Assembly (NCBI GenBank): GCA_020247305.1
Contig: JADCJE010000114.1
Coordinates: 1-42,082 of the forward strand
Length of the DNA: 42,082 nucleotides
Reading direction: 5' to 3'
From: Phycisphaerales bacterium
GTDB taxonomy: Bacteria; Planctomycetota; UBA1135; UBA2386
The notes below the pieces were generated by a model. That model did no database searches and was not told where the DNA came from. It saw only the letters and a program-made list of their open reading frames with translations. Positions 8,062 through 15,780 of the stretch are shown here, piece after piece. The position numbers and the translations under genes are program-made. Each line of letters starts with the position of its first letter. The first letter of the stretch is position 1.

Positions 8062-9306
8062 ATGCTGCGCCTCGTCTCCCTCGGCGGGATCTTCGTGATG
8101 CTCGCCCTCTGCTTCGCCCTGTCGACGAACCGCCGCGCCGTCCGCTGGAGCCTCGTCGGCAAGGGCCTGCTGCTGCAGGCCGTGCTCGGCTTCACGTTCC
8201 TCTACTGGGACGCCGGCAACGCCGCGCTGCAGGCGTTCGGCGGCAAGGTCGACGGCTTCCTGAAGCTGGCGCAGGGCGGCACCGAGTTCGTGTTCGGCGC
8301 GCTGGCGCAGGGCGACAAGGTGTCCGCCGCCTTCGGCGCGCAGAGCGGCTTCCTGTTCGCCTTCATGGTGCTGCCGACGCTGATCTTCTTCAGCGCGTTC
8401 ATGGCGGTGCTCTACCACTTCGGCGTCATGCAACTGATCGTGCGCGGCATGGCGGTGGTGATGGTCCGCGTGCTCGGCACGTCGGGCAGCGAGTCGACTT
8501 CGGCGTGCGCCAACGTCTTCGTCGGGCAGACCGAGGCGCCGCTTCTGGTCAAGCCGTTCCTCGCGCGCATGACCATGAGCGAGCTGCACGCCGTCATGGT
8601 CGGCGGTTTCGCCACGATCGCCGGCGGCGTGTTCGCCCTCTACGTCGGCTTCGGCGTGAGCGCCGGCCACCTGATGGTCGGCTCGGTGATGGCGGTGCCG
8701 GCGGGTCTGGTCTGCACCAAGATCCTCTGGCCGGAGACCGAGCGCAGCGAGACGCTCGGCCATGTCGGCAAGGTCGAGGCCGAGGCCTACGGCAACTGCG
8801 TCGAGGCGGCGGCGGCTGGCGCCGGCGACGGCCTCAAGCTGGCGCTGAACGTCGGCGCGATGCTGATCGCCTTCCTCGGCCTCGTCGCGGTGCTGAACGC
8901 CTTGCTGACGTCGTTCCACGCGTCGCTGACGGTGCAGAACGTGCTGGCGACCGCCTTCTATCCCGTGGCGCTGGTGATGGGCGTGCAGGCGAGCGAGGTC
9001 GGACTGCTGGCCGAACTGCTCGGCACCAAGATCGCCGTGACCGAACTCGTCGCCTACAGCAAGCTCGGCCCGATGGTCAAGGACGGCTCCGTCTCGCCGC
9101 GCACGGCGATGATCGCCAGCTTCGCGCTGTGCGGCTTCGCCAACATCGGCAGCGTCGCGATCCAGGTCGGCGGACTGAGCGCGATCGCGCCCGAGCGCCG
9201 CGGCGACCTCGCCCGCATCGGCCTGCGTGCGATGCTGGGCGGCGCCATCGCGACCTGCATGACGGCGTGCGTCGCCGGCGTGCTCGGCAGCGAGGGCGGC
9301 GCATGA
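8062..9306 (+). CDS. Concentrative nucleoside transporter (CNT/NupC family)
   Basis: Cation-coupled nucleoside uptake across the inner membrane. The 414-residue length and the hydrophobic pattern (about eight to ten helices and two re-entrant hairpins) fit the family. The substrate-site signature is clear: TSGSESTSACANVFVGQTEAPLL at about residues 140-162, where Glu144 lies in the Ser-Glu pair and GQTEAP forms the hairpin, followed by MTMSELHAVMVGGFATIAGGV. The second repeat has FALCGFANIGSVAIQVGGLSAIAPERR (about 354-380), the gate NIGS motif of CNTs. ATG 8062 is chosen because it follows a -10-like hexamer and starts just before the first helix. The next gene, a purine nucleoside phosphorylase, overlaps by 4 bp, making uptake and phosphorolysis one operon. 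Confidence 0.92.
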   Translation: MLRLVSLGGIFVMLALCFALSTNRRAVRWSLVGKGLLLQAVLGFTFLYWDAGNAALQAFGGKVDGFLKLAQGGTEFVFGALAQGDKVSAAFGAQSGFLFAFMVLPTLIFFSAFMAVLYHFGVMQLIVRGMAVVMVRVLGTSGSESTSACANVFVGQTEAPLLVKPFLARMTMSELHAVMVGGFATIAGGVFALYVGFGVSAGHLMVGSVMAVPAGLVCTKILWPETERSETLGHVGKVEAEAYGNCVEAAAAGAGDGLKLALNVGAMLIAFLGLVAVLNALLTSFHASLTVQNVLATAFYPVALVMGVQASEVGLLAELLGTKIAVTELVAYSKLGPMVKDGSVSPRTAMIASFALCGFANIGSVAIQVGGLSAIAPERRGDLARIGLRAMLGGAIATCMTACVAGVLGSEGGA

Positions 9307-10151
9307 CTGCGGCGAACGAACGCGAGCTGGTCGCCGGCGCGGCGGCGTTCCTGCGCCAGCGCCTGGGGCCGGACCGCTGCGAGGCGCTGCGCCTCGGCCT
9401 CGTGCTCGGCAGCGGGCTCAAGGGCTTCGCCGCCGAGATGCAGCGCGCCGTCGAGGTGCCGTTCGCGGCGATACCTGGCTGGCCGGCGCCGCACGTCGAG
9501 GGCCACGGCAGTTCGCTCGTGGTCGGCGAGGTCGGCGGCACGCCGGTCGCCTGCCTGTCGGGCCGTGTGCACCTCTACGAGGGTTGGCAGCCGCGCGAGG
9601 TCGTGCGCGCGGTGCGCACGCTGCGCACGGTCGGCGTGCCGGCCTTCCTGCTGACCAACGCCGCCGGCGGCATCGGCGACGACCTGTCGGCGGGCGACCT
9701 GATGGCGATCCGCGACCACCTCAACCTGACCGGCAGCTCGCCGTTGGTCGGCCCGCACGAGCCGGCCTTCGGGCCGCGCTTTCCCGACCAGACCAACGTC
9801 TGGTCGCCGCGCCTGCGCGCGCTGCTGGGGTCGTGCGGCGCGCCGCTGCGGCCGGGCGTCTACGCCGGCCTGCTCGGCCCGAGCTACGAGACGCCGGCGG
9901 AGGTGTGCATGTTGAAGGCGCTCGGGGCCGATGCAGTCGGCATGAGCACCGTGCACGAAGCGATCGCGCTGAACGCGATGGGGGCCGAGGTCGTCGGCCT
10001 CTCGCTGGTGACCAACCTCGCCGCCGGCATCTCACCGACGCCGCTGGCGCACGACGAAGTGGTCGCGGCCGGCAAGCAAGCCGCGGCGGCGCTGACCGCG
10101 CTGGTGACGACGTTCTGCCGCAAGCTCGGCCCGGGCAAGGCGGGCGCATGA
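9303..10151 (+). CDS. punA: Purine nucleoside phosphorylase (trimeric class)
   Basis: Splits purine nucleosides with phosphate to free base and ribose-1-phosphate. The 282 residues match trimeric PNPs: LGLVLGSGLKGF (phosphate loop), GHGSSLVVGEV, SGRVHLYEGW, LLTNAAGGI, GPSYETPAEVCMLKALGADAVGMSTVHEAI and SLVTNLAAGI. The Glu in STVHEAI and the Asn in VTNLAAG correspond to the human residues (Glu201, Asn243) that favour 6-oxopurines such as inosine and guanosine, so that preference is likely here. A His stands where Pro is usual in the MSTVPE motif. ATGA overlaps couple it both to the CNT transporter upstream and to the GNAT gene downstream. Confidence 0.93.
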   Translation: MTAANERELVAGAAAFLRQRLGPDRCEALRLGLVLGSGLKGFAAEMQRAVEVPFAAIPGWPAPHVEGHGSSLVVGEVGGTPVACLSGRVHLYEGWQPREVVRAVRTLRTVGVPAFLLTNAAGGIGDDLSAGDLMAIRDHLNLTGSSPLVGPHEPAFGPRFPDQTNVWSPRLRALLGSCGAPLRPGVYAGLLGPSYETPAEVCMLKALGADAVGMSTVHEAIALNAMGAEVVGLSLVTNLAAGISPTPLAHDEVVAAGKQAAAALTALVTTFCRKLGPGKAGA

Positions 10152-11161
10152 CGTCGGGCCTGACGATCCGGTCGTACCAGCCCGGCGACGAACACGCGAT
10201 CCTCGCGACGTTCAACCTCGTGTTCCGCGAGGTCTGCGGTCCGACCTACGTCGATCGCACGCTGCCGCAGTGGCAGTGGGCGTACCTGCGCAACCCTGCC
10301 GGCCATCGCATCTCGCTGGCGGTCGCGCCCGACGGCACGGTGGCGTCGCAGTACGCGGGCATGCCGGTGCGCTGCGACACGCCGTGGGGCGAGCAGCTGT
10401 TCGTGCACTGCGTCGACTCGATGACGCACCCGGACTACCGGCAGGGCCTCAAGGCCAAGAGCCTGTTCGTCGAGACCTGCATGCCGTTCTGGGCGCACAG
10501 CCGCGCGATCGGCGATGCGCTGTTCTACGGCTTCCCGGTCGACGCCGCGTTCCGCATCGGCCAGCGCTACCTGAAGTACGAGTTGATGACGGTCGTGGAC
10601 TACCTGATCCGCGACGCGTCGGCGCCGCCGCTGCCGACGCCCGCCGACGTCGCGGTGGCCAAGGTCGCGGACGTGCCGGCGGACGTCGACGCGCTGTACG
10701 CGACCGCGCGCGCGGACAAACGTTGCCTCACGCGCCGCGACCGGCGCTACCTGCAGTGGCGCTACGTCGACAACCCCGCGCGCGCCGACTACGAGCTGTG
10801 GACGGCGCGCCGCGGCGGCGAGCTCCGCGGCCTGATGGTGCTCAAGCCCGGCTCGGGGCTCGCGCCCGACGCCGCGACCATCGCCGACTGGCTCGTGCCC
10901 GAGGCCGACGTCGACGCGACCGACGCGCTGCTGGCGGCGGCGGTCCGCCGCCAGGGCGAGGCGGGCAGGCAGCGGTTGATGACGGTGCTGCCGCCGTGGT
11001 CGACCGAGGCGCGGCGGTTCGCCGAGCGCGGCTTCGCCTGGACGCCGTCGGCGAACTGGCTGCAGCGCCGGCTGATCCACAACGTGTGCAAGCCCGAGTT
11101 CACGCCGGAGTTCCTGGCGACGTCGTGGTGGTACACGCTCGGCGACAGCGACCTCGCATGA
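10148..11161 (+). CDS. GNAT-family acyltransferase-like protein
   Basis: A 337-residue protein with an N-terminal acetyltransferase-like half: TIRSYQPGDEHAILATFNLVF at residues 6-26 is the usual opening strand and helix, and VDSMTHPDYRQGLKAKSLFVETC (about 91-113) looks like the core strand and acyl-CoA loop, although the classical Q/R-x-x-G-x-G/A pyrophosphate loop is altered to YRQGLK. A second, weaker GNAT-like half covers about 205-320. The C-terminus, SWWYTLGDSDLA, is a recognisable ending of a group of GNAT proteins associated with polysaccharide or unknown metabolite clusters (family memory, moderate). It overlaps punA by 4 bp (ATGA), so it is made with the nucleoside salvage proteins, but its substrate is unknown. 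It may equally belong with the S51-like/esterase pair 61 bp downstream. Confidence 0.75.
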   Translation: MTSGLTIRSYQPGDEHAILATFNLVFREVCGPTYVDRTLPQWQWAYLRNPAGHRISLAVAPDGTVASQYAGMPVRCDTPWGEQLFVHCVDSMTHPDYRQGLKAKSLFVETCMPFWAHSRAIGDALFYGFPVDAAFRIGQRYLKYELMTVVDYLIRDASAPPLPTPADVAVAKVADVPADVDALYATARADKRCLTRRDRRYLQWRYVDNPARADYELWTARRGGELRGLMVLKPGSGLAPDAATIADWLVPEADVDATDALLAAAVRRQGEAGRQRLMTVLPPWSTEARRFAERGFAWTPSANWLQRRLIHNVCKPEFTPEFLATSWWYTLGDSDLA

Positions 11162-11174
11162 CCGACCGTCACGA

Positions 11175-11196
11175 CGCGCCGCGCTTTCCCGGCGCG
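11175..11196 (+). terminator. Possible hairpin after the GNAT gene
   Basis: Arms CGCGCCG (11175-11181) and CGGCGCG (11190-11196) flank an 8-nt loop just 13 bp after the stop codon. No T-run follows, so Rho-independent action is uncertain; in such GC-rich DNA a chance hairpin is possible. Confidence 0.3.
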
Positions 11197-11222
11197 GCGG
11201 CCCCTGATACGACACGACCCGG

Positions 11223-12158
11223 ATGCTGACCTCCGCGATCCTGCTCGGCCCGCAGCGCCACGTGCGCATCGTCAAGCCGGCGCTCGACGCGCTCGTGCCC
11301 GACGACCGCCGCCCGGTCGCGCTCGCGTCGCCCGGCTGGGAGGAGCGCGAGGCCGAGGACATGGAGTTCCGCGACCACGTCGGCCGCGAGGTCGTCAACC
11401 TCGAGGTCTGGGCGCGCGTCGAGCGCATCTTCGAGCGCGACCGCGAACTGCTCGCGGCGATGCGCGAGCGCCACGACACCCTGCGGCGCGTCCAGGAGCT
11501 GTACCGCCTCCGCCTGCAGGGGGCGCTGCAGGCGATCCGCGAGCTGATGGGGCGGCCGGGCAAGGACGTGTGGCTCGCCGCCGAGCGGCACGACGCGCTG
11601 GTGATGCTGCAGGGCATCGACGCCCAGCACGTCGCCCGCGTGCAGCAGGTGCACGAGGAGTTCGAGGCGCGCTGGCGGCCCGCCGAGCGCTCGTCGGTGC
11701 AGCGCGAGAAGCGCGAGCTGCAGCAGCGCCTCGGCGACTGCGCGGCGCTGTGCCTGGCCGGCGGCCACATCGCCGTGCTGCTGCACCGCCTGCGGCTGTT
11801 CGACGTCCTCGGCCTGCACGGCGACCGCCCGGTGGTGGCGTGGTCGGCCGGCGCCATGGCGCTGTGCGAGCGCATCGTGCTGTTCCACGACTCGCCGCCG
11901 CAGGGCGGCGGCTGCACCGAGGTGATGGAGGCCGGCTTCGGCCGCGTCCCGGACCTCGTCGCGCTGCCGCACGCCAAGAAGCGCGTCGACGTGTCCGAAC
12001 CGCGCAACGTGCAGCTGTTCGCGCGCCGCTTCGCGCCGTCGCTCTGCGTGCTGCTCGACGACGGCTCGCGCATCGACTGGAACGGCGCGCGCTGGTCGGC
12101 GCAGCCGGGCACGCACCGGCTGGGCGAGGAAGGCTGGGTCGAGGAGGCCGGCGCATGA
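11223..12158 (+). CDS. Peptidase S51/class-I glutamine amidotransferase-like protein
   Basis: A 311-residue protein. The C-terminal half resembles the S51 group (peptidase E, cyanophycinase), which uses a serine at the nucleophile elbow: CLAGGHIAVLLHRL (177-190) matches the strand with a GG pair, and VVAWSAGAMALCERIVLF (204-221) holds the G/W-S-A-G-A elbow with candidate Ser208. A later His cannot be assigned with certainty; VALPHAKKR (near 256) and LFHDSPP (near 221) are options. The N-terminal 160 residues are helical and charged (RRVQELYRLRLQGALQAI, HEEFEARW) and I recognise no domain there. It is the first gene of a pair, overlapping the esterase by 4 bp. A role in cleaving a peptide or isopeptide bond, or an amide in a small metabolite, is inferred. 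Confidence 0.7.
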   Translation: MLTSAILLGPQRHVRIVKPALDALVPDDRRPVALASPGWEEREAEDMEFRDHVGREVVNLEVWARVERIFERDRELLAAMRERHDTLRRVQELYRLRLQGALQAIRELMGRPGKDVWLAAERHDALVMLQGIDAQHVARVQQVHEEFEARWRPAERSSVQREKRELQQRLGDCAALCLAGGHIAVLLHRLRLFDVLGLHGDRPVVAWSAGAMALCERIVLFHDSPPQGGGCTEVMEAGFGRVPDLVALPHAKKRVDVSEPRNVQLFARRFAPSLCVLLDDGSRIDWNGARWSAQPGTHRLGEEGWVEEAGA

Positions 12159-13288
12159 GCCTGCTGCAGCGCATCGAGGACGCGGTCGCGCGCGGGCCGC
12201 ACGCGCTCGACGAACTGGTGGCGACCACCGAGTTCCCGCACGTCGAGGGCCGCTCGGTGACGTTCCTGTTCCGCGGCGAAGCGCAGGAGGTCTCGCTGCA
12301 GCACTGGATCCACGGCCTGCCGGGCTCGCTGCCGTTCCGCCGGTTGCGCCACGGCGAGGCGTGGGTGCTGCAGCTCGACCTGCCGCCGCGCTCGCGCATG
12401 GAGTACAAGATCGGCGTGTCGATGTTCGGCCGCGGCGTGATGCTGCGCGACCCGCTGAACAAGCACACCGCGCGCGATCCGTTCGGCGCCAACTCGGTCG
12501 TCTACGGCGAGGGCTACAGTCCGCCGGAGTGGAGCCTGGAGGACCCCGAGGCGCGCAAGGGCACGATCGAGGACCGCTTCGTCGACAGCAAGGTGTACGG
12601 CGACTGGCGCCCGATCAAGGTCTACCGGCCGGCGCGCTTCCGGCAGACGCGCCGGTATCCGCTGCTCGTCGTGCACGACGGCTTCGACTACCTCGGCTTC
12701 GCCAGCCTGCAGCAGGTGCTCGACAACCTGATCCACCGGCAGGAGATCCCGCCGCTGATCGCGATCTTGACGCAGGCCAACGACCGCATGCGCGAGTACG
12801 CCGCGGATCCGCGGCAGGCGGACTACCTGGTCAAGGACCTCGTGCCGCAGATGGAGCAGATCCTGCCGCTGGTGCGCGAGCCGTCGGCGCGCGCGGTGAT
12901 GGGCGCGAGCTTCGGCGCCGTGTCGTCGCTGGCGGCGGCGTGGCGGCACCCGGGGTACTTCGGCAAGCTGCTGCTGCAGTCGGGCTCGTTTGTGTTCACC
13001 GAGATCGGCGACCACGACCGCGGCCCGGTGTTCGACCCGGTCGTCAAGTTCGTCAACGAGTTCCGCAAGGCGCCCGGCAAGCCCGCCGACAACGTGTTCG
13101 TGTCGTGCGGAGTCTACGAGTCGCTGATCTACTACAATCGCTCGCTGGTGCCGCTGCTGCAGGAGACCGGCATGCAGGTGCGCTTCCGCGAGGCGCACGA
13201 CGGCCACAACTGGGAGAACTGGCGCGACCGCCTGCGCGAAGGGCTGAGCTGGCTGTTCCCCGGGCCGCTGTGGCTGGTCTACGAGTAG
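12155..13288 (+). CDS. Enterochelin-esterase-like alpha/beta hydrolase
   Basis: A 377-residue protein built like Fes/IroE-type esterases: an N-terminal Ig/CBM48-like sandwich at about 25-125 (GRSVTFLFRGEAQEVSLQHW, then RMEYKIGVSMFGRGVMLRDPLN) followed by an alpha/beta-hydrolase domain at about 150-375. The nucleophile elbow is GASFGA with Ser252, and the catalytic His is likely that in HDGHNWENW near residue 350, the usual position for this family. No signal peptide is seen, so it acts in the cytoplasm. It is coupled to the S51-like protein by an ATGA overlap. Siderophore genes are absent, so ferric enterobactin is an unlikely substrate; I infer an ester of some other metabolite. Confidence 0.85.
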   Translation: MSLLQRIEDAVARGPHALDELVATTEFPHVEGRSVTFLFRGEAQEVSLQHWIHGLPGSLPFRRLRHGEAWVLQLDLPPRSRMEYKIGVSMFGRGVMLRDPLNKHTARDPFGANSVVYGEGYSPPEWSLEDPEARKGTIEDRFVDSKVYGDWRPIKVYRPARFRQTRRYPLLVVHDGFDYLGFASLQQVLDNLIHRQEIPPLIAILTQANDRMREYAADPRQADYLVKDLVPQMEQILPLVREPSARAVMGASFGAVSSLAAAWRHPGYFGKLLLQSGSFVFTEIGDHDRGPVFDPVVKFVNEFRKAPGKPADNVFVSCGVYESLIYYNRSLVPLLQETGMQVRFREAHDGHNWENWRDRLREGLSWLFPGPLWLVYE

Positions 13289-13299
13289 GGCGCCCGATC

Positions 13300-13328
13300 T
13301 CGACACCGGCGAGCCGAAGCGGCACCTT
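13300..13328 (+). promoter_or_regulatory. Leaderless promoter of the L,D-transpeptidase-like gene
   Basis: TCGACA (13300-13305), 17-bp spacer, CACCTT (13323-13328), then 6 nt (GCCGCC) to the ATG at 13335. Confidence 0.45.
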
Positions 13329-13334
13329 GCCGCC

Positions 13335-13982
13335 ATGAAGCCGTCGACGTTGCTCGCGTTCCTGCCGCTCGCCGCCTGCGCTGCCGTGGCGCCCGACCCG
13401 GCGCTGGGCGCGCTGCCCGCCGACGCGGCCCAGGCGGTGGTCGTGCGCGCCGTGGCCGCCGGTCGCTGCGATGCGTCGTGGCAGGCGTGGGAGCGCGCCG
13501 GCAGCGGCTGGCGCGCGGTCGGCGCGCCGGCCGCATGCGTCGTCGGCCGCAGCGGCGTCGTCGACGCGGCGCACAAGCGCGAAGGCGACGGCGGCACGCC
13601 GGCCGGCGTGTTCGCGCTGCGGCGCGCGTTCGGCAAGGACGCCGACCTCGCCACCGGCCTGCGCTACGTCGCGGTGACCGACGACGACCACTGGGTCGAC
13701 GACCCGCGCGCGCCGCAATACAACCAGTGGGTCGTCGGCGCGCCGGGCGTCAGCGCCGAGCGGCTGCGCCGCGTCGACGGCCAGTACGACGTCGCGGCGG
13801 TGCTGGAGCACAACACCGACCCGGTCGTGCCGGGCAAGGGCAGCGCGATCTTCCTGCACGTTTGGAGCGGGCCCGGCAAGCCGACGGCCGGCTGCGTCGC
13901 CGCCGCCGAACCGGACGTGCGGTCGCTGCTCGGCTGGCTCGACCGCGCGCGGCGTCCGGTGGTGGTCGTCGCCGCCGAGTGA
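13335..13982 (+). CDS. L,D-transpeptidase (YkuD-fold) lipoprotein
   Basis: YkuD-fold enzymes cross-link peptidoglycan peptides or attach proteins to them. The 215-residue protein starts with a short lipoprotein signal (LPLAAC, lipid-attachment Cys15), so it is probably membrane-anchored in the periplasm. The catalytic block is visible: IFLHVWSGPGKPTAGCVAA, with His175 and nucleophile Cys187 in the H-x11-C arrangement (family pattern HxnSxGC; here Thr-Ala-Gly-Cys). The upstream stretch KREGDGGTPAGVFAL is the conserved strand before the active site. The form resembles the shorter YafK/YbiS-like or L,D-carboxypeptidase-like members without LysM or PG-binding domains. It is monocistronic and convergent with the SGNH gene, only 12 bp separating the stops. 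Confidence 0.85.
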   Translation: MKPSTLLAFLPLAACAAVAPDPALGALPADAAQAVVVRAVAAGRCDASWQAWERAGSGWRAVGAPAACVVGRSGVVDAAHKREGDGGTPAGVFALRRAFGKDADLATGLRYVAVTDDDHWVDDPRAPQYNQWVVGAPGVSAERLRRVDGQYDVAAVLEHNTDPVVPGKGSAIFLHVWSGPGKPTAGCVAAAEPDVRSLLGWLDRARRPVVVVAAE

Positions 13983-13994
13983 GCCGCGCGCCGA

Positions 13995-15659
13995 TCAGTC
14001 GAGCGCCGCGAGCGCCGCGTCGGCGACGACCTTGGCCAGCAGTTCGTAGCCGGCGTCGTTGCAGTGGCCGTTGGCGACGAAGAGCGCGCTGCGGTCGGCG
14101 GTCCCCAGCGCCGCGGTGAAGGCGGCCCGTACGTCGACGAACGGCACGTTCAGGCGCGCAGCGGCCCGCCGCTGCGCCCCTTCGAGCCCGTCGTGGCGGA
14201 ACGGATAGCCGACGACGAGGAAGCGGATGCCGCGCTCGCGGCAATGCTCGCCGAGCTGCACGAGATGCGCCTCCAGCGTCGCGGCCCACGGCGCCGCGTC
14301 GGGGTCCTCGTCGAGGATGCCGCGCAGGATCGGCCGCCACGACGCGATCGCGTCGGGCGCCAGCGCCGCCGCTTCCGTCAGCGCCGCGTCCAGCGTCGGC
14401 CATGGCACGTTGACGCGCATGCCGCCGACCTTGGCGCGGGCGAGGCCGACGTTGCCGTCCAGCAGTCCGGCCGCGACCAGCAGGCGCGCCGAGCGCGGCG
14501 GATCGTCGCCGCCCAGCGCCTCGGCGAGGTGGCGCGCCATCGTGCCGCTGAGGTCGGGCAGCAGGCGGTTGCAGTTGCGCAGCGCGCGGGCGGCCGCGGC
14601 GCGGAAGTCGGCGAGCCGGCCCAGCGCGAACAGCGCGTCCTGCAGCACGATGGCGGCGACCAGTTCGTCCGGCGCCGCCTGCAGCCGGGCCTCGGCGCGC
14701 GCCGCGGCGGCGCCGGCGTCGCCGATGGCGAGCAGCGCGATCATGCGCTCTTCGGCGCCGTCGAGCCGGCCCGCCGCGTCGGCGGCGGCGAGGCGGCCGA
14801 GCGCCTCGTCGCGCGCGGCGGCGTCGCCGGCGCCGTTCGCGGCGATCGCCGCGAGGCGCGTCGCAGCGAGCGTTTCCGGGGCAGCGGTCGCGAAAGCGCG
14901 CGCTTCGGCGAGCGCCTCGGCGAAGGCGCCGCGGCGCAGCGTCGCTTCGATGGCGGCGATGCGCTGCTGCGCGTCCGCCGCCGGCCGCGGCGCGACGCGG
15001 GGCGGCGGCGCGTCGGCGGCCGTCAGGCCGAGCCGGTCGAGCAGCGCGAAGCCGGCGGCCGGCGTTGGGGCCGGGGGCGCGTCGTCGGCGCTCGCGGCCG
15101 GGGGCGCCGGGACCGGGTCGCCGCCGGCGGCGTCGAACCACGAGTTGGCGCCGAAGCGGAACGCGATCGCCAGCAGCCGGCCGGTGCGCCAGCGCCACTC
15201 GAAGCGGCGCGTCGTCGCGTGCTCGAGCGCGTCGGCGGCGGCGCGCGGCGGCCGCGACCAGGTGTCGTTGAAGGCGAGCAGCGCGCAGCAGACCTTGACG
15301 CCGTCGCGCAGTTCGCCACCGACGCGTGCCAGCATGTACCCGCTGTCCTGGCCGGGCATGCCGGCGTTGGCGACGCGTAGGGGCCGGCCGCGGTCGCGCA
15401 GCAGCCGTTCGAGCACGGCGGGATAGCTGTGTTCGGTCGACGACGCGCCAATGCCGGCGGTGAAGCTGTCGCCGACGCAGACGACCGCCGCGTCGGCGCG
15501 CGCAGGCGCCGTGACCGGCACGAGCGACGCGACGCCGGCCGCCAGTTGCAGGGCGGCTTCGAGGGCGAAGAGGAACACGACGACCGCGAGCGCGACGCGA
15601 CGGCCGTTCGCCGAGCGCCGCCGCGGTGCGTTGCCTTGGCCATCGGCATGGTCCGTCAT
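13995..15659 (-). CDS. Membrane-anchored SGNH-hydrolase-like protein with helical-repeat insert
   Basis: A 554-residue protein with an N-terminal helix (about 21-48) and then an SGNH/GDSL fold split by a long insert. Block I is [13 protein letters not shown] with candidate Ser65, followed by [14 protein letters not shown] (Gly block II) and LLAFNDTW (Asn block III). After that come an Ala/Pro-rich linker and about 200 residues of Ala-rich helical repeats resembling TPRs ([34 protein letters not shown] and similar). The fold resumes near residue 450 with RFLVVGYPF and ends with [13 protein letters not shown], where His is kept but the usual Asp of the D-x-x-H pair is Asn or displaced. Likely acts outside the cytoplasm on an acyl ester, perhaps on a polysaccharide; the substrate is unknown. 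Confidence 0.8.
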   Translation of the reverse strand: MTDHADGQGNAPRRRSANGRRVALAVVVFLFALEAALQLAAGVASLVPVTAPARADAAVVCVGDSFTAGIGASSTEHSYPAVLERLLRDRGRPLRVANAGMPGQDSGYMLARVGGELRDGVKVCCALLAFNDTWSRPPRAAADALEHATTRRFEWRWRTGRLLAIAFRFGANSWFDAAGGDPVPAPPAASADDAPPAPTPAAGFALLDRLGLTAADAPPPRVAPRPAADAQQRIAAIEATLRRGAFAEALAEARAFATAAPETLAATRLAAIAANGAGDAAARDEALGRLAAADAAGRLDGAEERMIALLAIGDAGAAAARAEARLQAAPDELVAAIVLQDALFALGRLADFRAAAARALRNCNRLLPDLSGTMARHLAEALGGDDPPRSARLLVAAGLLDGNVGLARAKVGGMRVNVPWPTLDAALTEAAALAPDAIASWRPILRGILDEDPDAAPWAATLEAHLVQLGEHCRERGIRFLVVGYPFRHDGLEGAQRRAAARLNVPFVDVRAAFTAALGTADRSALFVANGHCNDAGYELLAKVVADAALAALD

Positions 15660-15667
15660 GGCCGGCA

Positions 15668-15673
15668 AGGATG
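15668..15673 (-). promoter_or_regulatory. Likely -10 of the SGNH gene
   Basis: On the minus strand CATCCT (15668-15673) stands 8 nt before the ATG at 15659; the hexamer 17 bp further up (TGGCGG) is a poor -35. Confidence 0.35.
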
Positions 15674-15730
15674 CGGCAGCGACGGGCCCGCCGCCAGCGG
15701 CGTCGCCAGTCCGCGGCCGGCGGACAGGGG

Positions 15731-15759
15731 CAGACGGACGTCGGCGGCGAGAGTATGTT
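15731..15759 (+). promoter_or_regulatory. Promoter with a short leader and ribosome site for the exported SUMF1 protein
   Basis: CAGACG (15731-15736), 17-bp spacer, TATGTT (15754-15759), then 21 nt before the ATG at 15781. AGGGA at 15769-15773 lies 7 nt before the start and could act as a ribosome-binding site, so this unit, unlike several others, is not leaderless. Confidence 0.45.
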
Positions 15760-15780
15760 CCGCCGCCCAGGGAACACTCC

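Noticed and set aside
12155..13288. Siderophore (enterobactin) esterase
   Set aside because: The fold matches, but no siderophore synthesis or uptake gene lies nearby and Fes-like folds are used on many esters.
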